Assembly (NCBI RefSeq): GCF_037126435.1
Contig: NZ_CP147020.1
Location: 4,353,001-4,417,000 of the forward strand
Direction: 5' to 3'
Length of the DNA: 64,000 bases
Source of the DNA: Bernardetia sp. ABR2-2B
Lineage (GTDB): Bacteria; Bacteroidota; Bacteroidia; Cytophagales; Bernardetiaceae
In this document: one piece after another, positions 36,842 to 45,184 of the stretch
How the letters are laid out: every line of letters starts with the position of its first letter
Numbering within the stretch: the stretch's first letter is position 1
Notes under the pieces: model-generated
Database searches by the model: none
What the model saw: the letters and a program-made list of their open reading frames with translations, nothing else
What the model was told of the DNA's origin: nothing
Translations under genes and position numbers: made by a program

Positions 36842-37441
36842 ATGGCAGTAATTACAGATAATAATCGTGCGCCTCACGTACACATATATGTAGAAGAAAA
36901 CCCAAATCCAAATTCAATGAAGTTTGTGATGAGTTTTATGCTTATGGCAGATGGAGTAGTAAAAGATTATGCAACAAAAGAAGATACAGATGACTCTCCT
37001 TTGGCTGCTGCGCTTTTTAATGAATTTGATTTTGTAGAAAGAGTATTTTTGAGTAAAAACTTTATTACAGTTACAAAAAAAGAAAATGTAGAATGGGTAG
37101 AAATTAATTCTATTATTCGCAATTATTTGAAAGATTATTTTGAAGCACAAAAACCTGTTTTTTCAGAAAATTTGCCTGATTCAAAAGTAGAACTGAACGA
37201 TGACCCAACTATTGCAAGAATAAAAGATATTTTAGACCAATATATTCGTCCTGCTGTTGAGATGGATGGAGGAGCAATTTCTTTTTCTCAATTTAATAAA
37301 GAAACAGGAAAGCTAAGTGTTCTTTTACAAGGCTCTTGTAGTGGATGTCCGTCTTCTGCAATTACACTAAAGGCAGGAATTGAAAATCTTTTCAAGAATA
37401 TGATGCCTGAAGTGAAAGAAGTAGTGGCTGAAAATGGCTAA
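36842..37441 (+). CDS. NifU/Nfu family Fe-S carrier
   Basis: 199 residues. The N-terminal Nfu_N (scaffold-like) domain is at about 10-100 and includes NPNSMKFVMSF. The C-terminal NifU domain (about 120-198) has the cluster-binding CSGC in VLLQGSCSGCPSSAITLKAG. The two Cys bind a bridging 4Fe-4S cluster across a dimer, which is passed to apoproteins. It goes with the Suf system encoded at 22-24 kb. Repeats lie downstream before the sigma-factor gene. Confidence 0.92.
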   Translation: MAVITDNNRAPHVHIYVEENPNPNSMKFVMSFMLMADGVVKDYATKEDTDDSPLAAALFNEFDFVERVFLSKNFITVTKKENVEWVEINSIIRNYLKDYFEAQKPVFSENLPDSKVELNDDPTIARIKDILDQYIRPAVEMDGGAISFSQFNKETGKLSVLLQGSCSGCPSSAITLKAGIENLFKNMMPEVKEVVAENG

Positions 37442-37490
37442 GTCAGTTGCCAGTAAAGCAGTAACCAGTTACCAGTTTTGAATAATTTCT

Positions 37491-37515
37491 GTAGCTGACA
37501 GTTTCCAACTGTCAG
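37491..37515. repeat. GTAGCTGACA palindrome
   Basis: gtagctgacagtttccaact then gtcag; arms ctgacagtt / aactgtcag. It differs by two compensating bases from the copies at 46659-46683 and 32634-32658, so the stem is kept. Confidence 0.8.
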
Positions 37516-37529
37516 AATATGAAATATTT

Positions 37530-37562
37530 TTGTTGTTGGTGTTTCAATACAGTAATACCAAT
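37530..37562. repeat. REP-like hairpin, degenerate copy
   Basis: ttgttgttggtgtttcaa then tacagtaataccaata. The left arm is intact and the right arm has decayed compared with the copies at 20743 and 30950. Confidence 0.5.
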
Positions 37563-37655
37563 AAAAAAATGAAAACACACATATTTACCAAGTTTATCCT
37601 ATCCATTGCTTGTGTCTTCACGAGCGATAAAACAAAATAAAACAACTTATACTTT

Positions 37656-38237
37656 ATGTCTAAATCACTTTCAGAAAAAGAGAAACTACATATTTTCAAT
37701 ACTGAATTTATGCCTCATGCAGATGCCATGTACAACTTTGCTTATAAGCTGACTTTTGCAGAAGACGATGCCAAAGATTTGGTTCAAGATGCTTATATGA
37801 AAGCATTTCGTTTTGCAGGTTCGTATGAAGTAGGTACAAATGCAAAGGCGTGGCTGTTTCGTATTCTGAAAAATAGTTTCATTAATAATTATAGAAAGAA
37901 AAGTAAAGAACCTTCAAAAGTAGATTACCAAGACGTAGAAAATTATTATAATTCGGCTTCGGTAGAAACTTCTGAAATGAATCATACCGTTGATTTGCGT
38001 ACCTCAACGATGCAAAATAAGATTGGTGATGAAGTTACAGGAGCTTTAAATTCTTTGCCTGTCGATTTTCGTACTGTAATTATTCTCTGTGATTTGGAAG
38101 GATTTACGTACGAAGAAATGGCTGTGATTTTGGATATTCCTATCGGAACGGTACGTTCTCGTTTGCATAGAGCAAGAGGAGTTTTGAAGGAAAAACTCAT
38201 CGAATATGCGAAACAATACGGTTTTGATGTCGATTAA
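37656..38237 (+). CDS. ECF-type RNA polymerase sigma factor
   Basis: 193 residues. Region 2 (about 15-85) has MYNFAYKLTFAEDDAKDLVQ and AKAWLFRILKNSFINNYRK. Region 4 (about 125-185) has LPVDFRTVIILCDLEGFTYE and the helix-turn-helix IPIGTVRSRLHRARG. There is no sigma region 3, as in group 4 factors. No anti-sigma or FecR gene follows; the next gene, hemolysin III, starts 71 bp on. This form is widely conserved in Bacteroidota and may have its regulator elsewhere. Confidence 0.93.
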   Translation: MSKSLSEKEKLHIFNTEFMPHADAMYNFAYKLTFAEDDAKDLVQDAYMKAFRFAGSYEVGTNAKAWLFRILKNSFINNYRKKSKEPSKVDYQDVENYYNSASVETSEMNHTVDLRTSTMQNKIGDEVTGALNSLPVDFRTVIILCDLEGFTYEEMAVILDIPIGTVRSRLHRARGVLKEKLIEYAKQYGFDVD

Positions 38238-38308
38238 AATTAGCCTAACGAAAAAACTTAACTCAATAATTTAGTACAAACAACAACCTTTTATAATAAA
38301 ATAACGCC

Positions 38309-38956
38309 TTGACAACTCTAGAAAAATTACAAAAATTTAGCAACAAACATCAAGAACTTGCCAATACCATTACACATGGATTAGGTATTATTTTGAGTGT
38401 TATTGCTCTTACGCTCCTTGTTATTTGGGCAAGTGAAGCGCAAGATGTTTGGAAAATAATCAGTTTTTCCATTTTCGGAACTACACTTGTAGTGCTTTAC
38501 ACGGCTTCTACGCTCTATCATGGAGCAAGAACAGCTAAACTAAAAAAGTTTTTTGAAAGAATAGACCACATGGCAATTTATCTTCTTATTGCAGGGTCTT
38601 ATACTCCCTTTACACTTGTTACGTTGCGTGGTGCTTGGGGTTGGACACTTTTTGGTGTCGTATGGGGAATTGCTCTTTTAGGAATTATTTATAAAATGTT
38701 CTTTTTAGGAAGGTGGAAACGTTTCTCTGTTATTCTTTATGTTTCGATGGGCTGGATGGCAGTAGTAGCAATACAACCTTTCTTTGAAAATCTACACACA
38801 GGAGGTCTTTTGCTGCTTGGAATAGGTGGACTTTCATACTCTCTAGGGGTAATCTTTTTTGTTTGGGAAAGACTTCCATTCAATCATGCCATTTGGCATT
38901 TATTTGTTTTGGGAGGAAGTGCTTGTCATTTTCTTGCTGTCGGGCTGTATGTATAA
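38309..38956 (+). CDS. Hemolysin III family (PAQR) membrane protein
   Basis: 215 residues from a TTG start (no ATG in range). Seven membrane helices. Family motifs: ELANTITHGLGIILS, STLYHGAR with conserved Ser and His, RIDHMAIYLLIAGSYTPF with an Asp-His pair, and the final NHAIWHLFVLGGSACHF with two metal His. PAQR proteins have a zinc site in the membrane core and may be ceramidase-like hydrolases. It is 71 bp after the sigma gene and possibly co-transcribed. Confidence 0.92.
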   Translation: MTTLEKLQKFSNKHQELANTITHGLGIILSVIALTLLVIWASEAQDVWKIISFSIFGTTLVVLYTASTLYHGARTAKLKKFFERIDHMAIYLLIAGSYTPFTLVTLRGAWGWTLFGVVWGIALLGIIYKMFFLGRWKRFSVILYVSMGWMAVVAIQPFFENLHTGGLLLLGIGGLSYSLGVIFFVWERLPFNHAIWHLFVLGGSACHFLAVGLYV

Positions 38957-39077
38957 ACAACAATTACGAATGTAAATTTCTGATTATAAGTTGATTAAAA
39001 TACTAAAGTAGTAATTTATTCAATTTCAATTCCTAATTAAAAAAAAATACAGAAAACCAATTAAAATATTTACCTTT

Positions 39078-39117
39078 AAAATCCGAAAACTATAAAGAAT
39101 AATTTTCGGATTTTTTT
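39078..39117 (+). terminator. Hairpin terminator
   Basis: aaaatccgaaaa and ttttcggatttt form a 12-bp stem with a 13-base loop, followed by a T-run, about 120 bp after the hemolysin III gene and before mscL. Confidence 0.85.
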
Positions 39118-39185
39118 ATGCAAGAAAGTAACTTTTGCATTTATTTAATTAACCATTGAACACTTACAAATTAATCATTGAAGAC

Positions 39186-39650
39186 ATGGGTTTCATCAAA
39201 GAATTTAAAGATTTTGCAGTCAAAGGAAATGTTATGGATTTGGCTGTCGGTGTGATTATTGGAGCAGCTTTTGGTAAAATTGTAACCTCTCTTGTCAATG
39301 ATATTATTATGCCTCCTATCGGAATCATCACTGGAGGAATTGATTTTGCAAATCTAAAATTCGTACTCAAAGAAGCAGTTGTAGATGGTACAGGAAAAGT
39401 AGTACAAGAAATGGTTTCTATCAATTATGGCAGTTTTATCAATATTACCATTCAGTTTTTGATAATTGCAATGTGTGTTTTTGTGATTGTAAAAGCCTTC
39501 AACTCACTCAAAAACAAAGCTGAAGACCCAAAAAATGAAGAAGCTCCCACTCCAAAAGATATTTTACTTCTGACAGAAATTAGAGATTTATTGAAAGGGG
39601 AAGTTCCTCAAATAATTGAGGAAGAACAAAACCCTGCTAATGAAGATTAA
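39186..39650 (+). CDS. mscL: Large-conductance mechanosensitive channel
   Basis: 154 residues from ATG 39186; the family start [16 protein letters not shown] fits here rather than at an upstream TTG. Two membrane helices at about 14-45 ([20 protein letters not shown]) and 75-100, with a periplasmic loop between. The C-terminal bundle helix is extended by a charged tail ending [10 protein letters not shown]. The pentamer opens under membrane tension to protect against osmotic downshock. Confidence 0.95.
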   Translation: MGFIKEFKDFAVKGNVMDLAVGVIIGAAFGKIVTSLVNDIIMPPIGIITGGIDFANLKFVLKEAVVDGTGKVVQEMVSINYGSFINITIQFLIIAMCVFVIVKAFNSLKNKAEDPKNEEAPTPKDILLLTEIRDLLKGEVPQIIEEEQNPANED

Positions 39651-39665
39651 AACTAGACTTATTAG

Positions 39666-40211
39666 TTAGACCACAAACTCATAATAAACATATTCCTTAT
39701 GAATATAATCTCCTTCACTTTTCTGAAATCCTGCTCTCCGAAGCAGTTCAACAGTTGCAGTATTATCTTTTGTGGTATAAGAAAGGATATACGTTTTTCC
39801 TAATTGATTGATGATAGCCTCCTTAAACGTTTCGATGGCTTCTAAAGTATAGTATTTTTCTCGGTGTTTTTCTGTTGTAGCAAAGCCAATGGTGCAGCGT
39901 TTGTGATTATCGTTTATTGTTTCTTTACTCAAGTCATAGAGATTAAAGACACCAATATACTCTCCTGTTTTTTTGTCTTTATAAAACCAATCTGCAGCTC
40001 CTCTTTTGAAAGAATATTGAGCAAAATTGAGTTGGTAATCTATATATTCTTCCAGTTGGTCTATTGATTTATAATCATTCATTACAAAAATACTCTTGTC
40101 TTTTTCAAACATAGAGAGTAGTTTTCTGTAATTCTTCCAATCTAGTTGTTCATATTCTAATCGTTCAGAATCTTTTAAAATAGGTAGTGTAATGGGAATA
40201 GAATTTATCAT
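39666..40211 (-). CDS. GNAT family N-acetyltransferase
   Basis: 181 residues. RimJ/RimL-like GNAT: GEYIGVFNLYDLSKE is the core strand, CTIGFATTEKHREKYYTLEAIE covers the acetyl-CoA loop region, and TVELLRRAGFQKSEGDY is the C-terminal signature. The usual Q/RxxGxG/A loop is replaced by KHREKYY, so CoA binding may be altered. The substrate cannot be told. Convergent with mscL, 16 bp apart. Confidence 0.8.
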   Translation of the reverse strand: MINSIPITLPILKDSERLEYEQLDWKNYRKLLSMFEKDKSIFVMNDYKSIDQLEEYIDYQLNFAQYSFKRGAADWFYKDKKTGEYIGVFNLYDLSKETINDNHKRCTIGFATTEKHREKYYTLEAIETFKEAIINQLGKTYILSYTTKDNTATVELLRRAGFQKSEGDYIHKEYVYYEFVV

Positions 40212-40279
40212 CTTTATTTATTTTGATAAACGAAATATCTGTTATCCTAAATATAACTATTTCAGAGCAAAATCGTTTT

Positions 40280-42151
40280 TCATTCTTCCGAAATTTTCTT
40301 TACAAGCCAGTTTATAGCCAAAATACTTCCTACAAAAACACCCAAAGAAATTCCAAAAGATGTCCATTTAGAAAAAATAGCATAACCGATTCCAAACAAA
40401 AAGCTATATCCTAAAGCAATTCCGACAAACCAAGCTGCAATCATATAAGGCAGACTATTTTTTGGTTTTGGTAATTTCAATGATTCTCTAATAGGTTTCC
40501 AACTTCCCTGTGGGCGTACCCTCTCATAGAATTTCTGTAATGTTTGCTCATCAGTTGGTTTTGTGAAGAGCGTAACCAAAACCCAAGAAATTGTTGTGAA
40601 TCCTAAAATAAAAAACAATGAATAAGGAGATTCGATTTGAATACTACTAACTATCTGGTTATATTTTTCAGTCTGAATAACTAATTTTTCATAATCTGTA
40701 ATAGAAACATTATCAAATACCTGACTTGTATGAAAAAAGCCACTATTCCAAATACGAATAAAAATAATTCCAACAATAGGAGCAATCGTCGCTGTAAGTT
40801 CACTAAAAACATTTATTCTCCACCAATACCAACGCAAAATCAAAACTGCTCCCAAACCTGCACCTGCTTCAATCAAAAATTCAAAAGCATCTTTAAGAGA
40901 AGTTACTTGTGTGGTGGCAAAAAGTCCGAAGAGCATAATAAAAAGTGTTGCTACTCTTGAAACAGTTACTAATTCTTTCGAACTTGCTTTTGGCTTATAA
41001 AAACGCTGATACAAATCATTGACTAAATAACTTGCCCCCCAGTTGAGTTGTGTAGAAATCGTACTCATATAAGCAGCAAAAAAAGCAACTAATAAAAGTC
41101 CACGCCAACCAGCAGGTAAAAACTCCTTCATTGCCATCACATAACCCAAGCCTTCTTTTCCCTCAGCAGGATTGGGATATAAAATAATTGCAGCAAGTGC
41201 CACCAAAATCCAAACCCAAGGACGCAAACCATAATGAGCCAACTGAAAAAACAATGTCGCTTTGAAAGCATGTTCTTCATCTTTAGCAGACATCATTCGC
41301 TGAACGACATAGCCACCTCCCCCCGGTTCTGCCCCTGGATACCAACTCGCCCACCACTGAACGCCCACATAAGCGAAAAAAGTAGCCAAACTAATGGTAA
41401 GCATCTGAACGCCATTTTGTAAAATTTCTGAACCGTTAGATTCTCCAAAATCGATATAAGGGAAAAAGTTAAGTGTACTCTCAGGTAGCTTTTCTACCAA
41501 ACCCTCTATTCCCCCAATCTTTGGGCTATCCAAAACCAAATAAGTAAGGACAATACAACCTGTCATTGCCAAAACAAACTGAACCACATCAGTAATAGCA
41601 ACGCCCAAAAGACCTGAAAGACTAGAATAAATAACCACAATTACCATTGCAGCAGCTACATAGAAAATGGTTTGTTCTTCTGGAATATCAAAAAATACGT
41701 GTAAAAGGGCTGCTAGAGCAAAATTTACCCAAGCAATAATGACAGCATTAAAAAAAAGTCCTAAATAAACAGCACGAAAACCACGTAAAAACTCTGCTAG
41801 TTTGCCAGAATAACGCAATTCTATAAGCTCCAAATCAGTTATAACTTTTGCCTTTCGCCACAGACGAGCAAAAAGAAATGTGGTAAGCATTCCTCCAATA
41901 AGTCCGTTCCACCAAAGCCAGTTTCCACTAATTCCATTTTTCACTACTAATTCGGTAACCAAAAGAGGCGTATCGGCTGCAAACGTAGTAGCTACCATCG
42001 AAGTACCTGCCACCCACCAAGGAAGATTACGACCTCCCAAGAAAAAATCTTCAGTAGATTTACTAGCTTTTTTAGTATAATAAATTCCAATTCCTAAAGT
42101 GAGAAGTAAAAAGGAAATAATGATGAGCCAGTCGGCAAGTTCAAGTATCAT
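40280..42151 (-). CDS. Sodium:solute symporter family protein
   Basis: 623 residues with 13 or more membrane helices. N-terminal KASKSTEDFFLGGRNLPWW and GTSMVATTFAADTPL form the SSS signature with the Na+-site Ser/Thr residues. WASWYPGAEPGGGGYVVQRM in the middle is typical of the large SSS clade in Bacteroidota. Two extra helices lie at the C-terminus. The substrate is unknown: no catabolic genes adjoin it. Confidence 0.9.
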   Translation of the reverse strand: MILELADWLIIISFLLLTLGIGIYYTKKASKSTEDFFLGGRNLPWWVAGTSMVATTFAADTPLLVTELVVKNGISGNWLWWNGLIGGMLTTFLFARLWRKAKVITDLELIELRYSGKLAEFLRGFRAVYLGLFFNAVIIAWVNFALAALLHVFFDIPEEQTIFYVAAAMVIVVIYSSLSGLLGVAITDVVQFVLAMTGCIVLTYLVLDSPKIGGIEGLVEKLPESTLNFFPYIDFGESNGSEILQNGVQMLTISLATFFAYVGVQWWASWYPGAEPGGGGYVVQRMMSAKDEEHAFKATLFFQLAHYGLRPWVWILVALAAIILYPNPAEGKEGLGYVMAMKEFLPAGWRGLLLVAFFAAYMSTISTQLNWGASYLVNDLYQRFYKPKASSKELVTVSRVATLFIMLFGLFATTQVTSLKDAFEFLIEAGAGLGAVLILRWYWWRINVFSELTATIAPIVGIIFIRIWNSGFFHTSQVFDNVSITDYEKLVIQTEKYNQIVSSIQIESPYSLFFILGFTTISWVLVTLFTKPTDEQTLQKFYERVRPQGSWKPIRESLKLPKPKNSLPYMIAAWFVGIALGYSFLFGIGYAIFSKWTSFGISLGVFVGSILAINWLVKKISEE

Positions 42152-42286
42152 GTTAAGAAAGGTAGGGGAAAGGCACGCCTTTTCCTAAAGTAAAGAAGTA
42201 TCATAAAAATAATCTGAAAGATACAGACTAAAAAAGAGATAAAAAAATGTTTGTTCTGAGTTGTTGTTGAGGTCTGAAAAATACAA

Positions 42287-43252
42287 TTACTTCAATTTCT
42301 CTATAAAACTCTTTCCTATCAAAATTTTTATTCCCAAAATAATTGTATTTTTATTGTATCCTAAATACGAAACCATTTTTTTCCAATACTCAAAGGCTTG
42401 TTTTCTGTTTTTATCGATGTAGGAATGAACGGCGCAAAACTGATACGAATTACCTTTTAAAATGGTAAGTTCATCACTAGAAAGAGAGAGATTTTTTTCT
42501 AAAAAAGTAGTAGCTTCTAATCTTGCCAAAATAACCTTTTGATTGTCTGCCATCGAACGGTTGGGATGGTCATTTACTGTAATCGTAGTTTTATCAATAA
42601 CATAAATTGGAATCTTGTGAATAAATAAATTTCTAAACAAAAAAATCCAATCCTCACAGATATTAAATTCAGTTGGAAATGGCTTTAAGCCTTCTTTGCT
42701 TTCAATTAATTTTCTATCAAAACAAACCAATGTTCCAAAATAAGAACCTTCTAGAATTAATTTGTAATCATAAAAACCTTCTTTGAGATGTGCAATGTGA
42801 GAAGGAAATATTTTATTTTCTCCATTAACTTTTGCTTCAAACTCAAATTTTGTAGCTAAAAACTGTGCTGTCGGATTTTGTTTTATAGCACCATAAAGCG
42901 TTTGTAAATGATGCGATTGCATAAAATCATCCGAATCAAAGAAGAGAATATAATTTCCTTTTGCCTTTGAAATGCCAAAATTTCGTGCTACCGAACGCTC
43001 TTCATTCTCTTTTTGAAAATACCTTAAACGAGGTTCAAAATTATCAGAATTTTCATCTAAATAAGTTTTTTCAATAATTTCTTTTGTGTTGTCTGTACTG
43101 CCATCATCTACTACAATTACTTCATAAGAAATTCTATCTCCCTCTAATTCTGAATCAAAATTTTGATTAAAAATAGAATTTAAAGTAGCTACAATCAAAT
43201 TTGCACGATTGTAGGTAGGAACGACGACAGAAAAAAAAGGATTTTTGATAAT
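42287..43252 (-). CDS. Family 2 glycosyltransferase with apparent ATT start
   Basis: About 321 residues if read from ATT 43252: IIKNPFFSVVVPTYNRANL is a classical GT2 N-terminus, and an in-frame TAG lies only six codons further up. No ATG, GTG or TTG exists between that stop and a TTG at 43198, which would remove the first strand (SVVVPTYN) needed to bind the nucleotide. Other motifs: VIVVDDGSTDN, FFDSDD (DxD) and EFNICEDWIFLFR. Either a rare ATT start is used or the original ATG was mutated. It follows the 43283 gene by 30 bp on the same strand. Confidence 0.82.
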   Translation of the reverse strand: MIKNPFFSVVVPTYNRANLIVATLNSIFNQNFDSELEGDRISYEVIVVDDGSTDNTKEIIEKTYLDENSDNFEPRLRYFQKENEERSVARNFGISKAKGNYILFFDSDDFMQSHHLQTLYGAIKQNPTAQFLATKFEFEAKVNGENKIFPSHIAHLKEGFYDYKLILEGSYFGTLVCFDRKLIESKEGLKPFPTEFNICEDWIFLFRNLFIHKIPIYVIDKTTITVNDHPNRSMADNQKVILARLEATTFLEKNLSLSSDELTILKGNSYQFCAVHSYIDKNRKQAFEYWKKMVSYLGYNKNTIILGIKILIGKSFIEKLK

Positions 43253-43282
43253 ACAGATAAAAGTTAAAACCTAACACAAAAA

Positions 43283-43723
43283 CTAGTTATTAGCAATAAT
43301 AGCGAGTAAAATTACTATTAAAATTAGAGGAATAAAAATTAAACCTCCTACAACTAATAAAATACCAAGCAGCGTTTCTCCCATTGCAAGAGCAATAATT
43401 CCTCCTATCAAACTTCCTAAAATCAATAAAACTGAAAGTAAGGCAGCAATAGCAAGTCCGATTCCATCTTCCAGAATAGATCTTTTGTTTTTAGCTTGTT
43501 TTTTTTGTGCTTTTTTGATTTTCTTTTTGACAAGTTTTAAAGCTAATCGTTCTTTGAAATTGAGTTTTTGTTTTTTAGGTGGAACTAAATTGTTTCTTTG
43601 AGAAATGATTTTAGTATTTGACGTTTCTTTTTTAGGCAAAATTTCTGATTTGCTTTCACTAGCAAATGAAGCAAAAAACAGTATTGAAAAAATAGAGAAT
43701 AATAGTAATATTTTTTGCTTCAT
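43283..43723 (-). CDS. Small Lys-rich membrane protein, paralogue 1
   Basis: 146 residues. Signal peptide about 1-21, linker, then the basic block KLNFKERLALKLVKKKIKK, a short spacer and two membrane helices (about 85-140) with GETLLGILLVVGGLIFIP. The basic block is identical in the next gene (43748) and nearly so in DNA, so the pair arose by recent tandem duplication. A larger relative is at 31054. Function unknown; a membrane-bound, positively charged periplasmic protein is inferred. Confidence 0.7.
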   Translation of the reverse strand: MKQKILLLFSIFSILFFASFASESKSEILPKKETSNTKIISQRNNLVPPKKQKLNFKERLALKLVKKKIKKAQKKQAKNKRSILEDGIGLAIAALLSVLLILGSLIGGIIALAMGETLLGILLVVGGLIFIPLILIVILLAIIANN

Positions 43724-43747
43724 AGTTATAGTAAATTTAAAAATAAT

Positions 43748-44185
43748 TTATCCTATCAGAGCAATGACTAAAATGATAGGAACAGCAATCAGTCCAAGAA
43801 GAAGTAATAAAATTCCTAGTAAAACTTCTCCCATAGCAAAGGCGATAATTCCACCAATAACACCAAGTAAAATAAACAATACTGAAATCAAGATAGTACC
43901 AACAGCATTTGCTATGCTTTTATTCTTCTTGACTTTTTTAGTTTTAGCTTGTTTTTTCTGTGCTTTTTTGATTTTCTTTTTGACAAGTTTTAAAGCTAAT
44001 CGTTCTTTGAAATTAAGTTTTTTCTGTTTTTTTGTGGAGGTAGCTTTTGATTTTTCTAATATGACTGAATTTGTAACAGTTTTTTCCTGAATAGAAGGTT
44101 TAGAATCACTTTCACTAGCAAAAGTACAGAATGACAAAAAGAAAAATAGAAGAGTAATAAAATAAGTAGTTTTCATAGTAGTCAA
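43748..44185 (-). CDS. Small Lys-rich membrane protein, paralogue 2
   Basis: 145 residues, the upstream member of the tandem pair, 24 bp before paralogue 1. Same order: signal peptide (about 1-22), Ser/Thr linker, KLNFKERLALKLVKKKIKK, Lys-rich spacer and two membrane helices with GEVLLGILLLLLGLIAVP. The linkers of the two copies differ more than the basic block or helices, which suggests selection on the latter. Confidence 0.7.
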   Translation of the reverse strand: MTTMKTTYFITLLFFFLSFCTFASESDSKPSIQEKTVTNSVILEKSKATSTKKQKKLNFKERLALKLVKKKIKKAQKKQAKTKKVKKNKSIANAVGTILISVLFILLGVIGGIIAFAMGEVLLGILLLLLGLIAVPIILVIALIG

Positions 44186-44267
44186 GTAAAATGTAAAAAT
44201 TGTATTTGACTTTTTAGATGTTACTTTTTATAAAAACGTTGTTTTAGTTAATTTAAATTAAGGATTT

Positions 44268-45110
44268 TTAATTTTCGCCGTTGTTGGTGTCCTTACCAAT
44301 GAAACAGCCAAATAACCACTTCCACATCTGTCCATCTTCATAAGCAGGTTTCCAACTACCATGTCTTACTTTCTCATATTCTGTATAATGAACATCTTCG
44401 TTTCCTGCTTTTTTGAGTGTTTCTACCATATTTCGGCTGCGCTGTGGTTTTACGGTTTGGTCTAATGCTCCATGAAATACCCAAGTAGGCATACTTTTTA
44501 AAGAATCGGCTGTTTTTTCATCTGCACCTCCACAAATGGGAACAATTGCAGCAAACTTTTTTGGAAAACGAGCTGCCAAATCCCAAGTTCCATATCCTCC
44601 CATAGATAATCCTGTAAGATAAATTCTAGTCGAATCTATTGGTAACTCATTTTCTAATTCTTCCAAAAGCTCACACGTCAAGTCCATATATTTGCTCATT
44701 TTTTTGGGTTGAGTATGCGAATCTGCTGACCAATCTACTTCTACCCATTTATTATTTTTTTCGCATTGAGGAACAAGCACAAAACACTCATAGTCATCTC
44801 TGTTTTTTTCTTGTAATGCCCACGCTCCTATATGTTTGACTGTAAGCGAACTGTCGCCACGTTCTCCTGCACCATGAAGAAATAGAACTAAAGGATATTT
44901 CTTGTTTTTATCATAATCTTTTTTATAATTTTTCGGAAAAAGTAAACGATAACGCATAGAATCCGTTTGAGTAGTAGAGACGAACAGTTTATGTTCGAAA
45001 AGTTCGTATCTTAGCTTATCCGAATTGGTTTTTTGTCCGTAAGAAGATGAAGCCAACACCAAAATAAGCATACACACAAAGACACTAAAAGAATATATTT
45101 TATTTTTCAT
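44268..45110 (-). CDS. Secreted prolyl-oligopeptidase-like esterase
   Basis: 280 residues. Signal peptide about 1-25. Alpha/beta-hydrolase: LVLFLHGAGERG gives the oxyanion hole, YLTGLSMGGYGTWDLA holds the nucleophile Ser, VFHGALDQTV the Asp, and KVRHGSWKPAY the His. This type (predicted peptidase/phospholipase family) is often a feruloyl or acetyl esterase in the periplasm. The last codons (KDTNNGEN) overlap a half copy of the REP-like repeat at 44281, so the C-terminal tail may be repeat-derived. Confidence 0.85.
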   Translation of the reverse strand: MKNKIYSFSVFVCMLILVLASSSYGQKTNSDKLRYELFEHKLFVSTTQTDSMRYRLLFPKNYKKDYDKNKKYPLVLFLHGAGERGDSSLTVKHIGAWALQEKNRDDYECFVLVPQCEKNNKWVEVDWSADSHTQPKKMSKYMDLTCELLEELENELPIDSTRIYLTGLSMGGYGTWDLAARFPKKFAAIVPICGGADEKTADSLKSMPTWVFHGALDQTVKPQRSRNMVETLKKAGNEDVHYTEYEKVRHGSWKPAYEDGQMWKWLFGCFIGKDTNNGEN

Positions 45111-45124
45111 AGAAATTAGTAGTT

Positions 45125-45158
45125 AAACCCTTAGGGTTTCTGAAAACCCTAAGGGTTT
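45125..45158. repeat. Perfect palindrome, AACCCTTAGGG type
   Basis: aaacccttagggttt, loop ctga, aaaccctaagggttt: perfect 15-bp arms. The same core is seen at 9700-9724. It lies between the divergent esterase and aldehyde dehydrogenase genes, so it is not simply a terminator. Confidence 0.8.
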
Positions 45159-45184
45159 GGAAATTCTTACAATTTTACAAAATT

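Noticed and set aside
43605-44090. 161-codon frame opposite the Lys-rich pair
   Set aside because: Shadow of the repeated Lys-rich coding sequence on the other strand.
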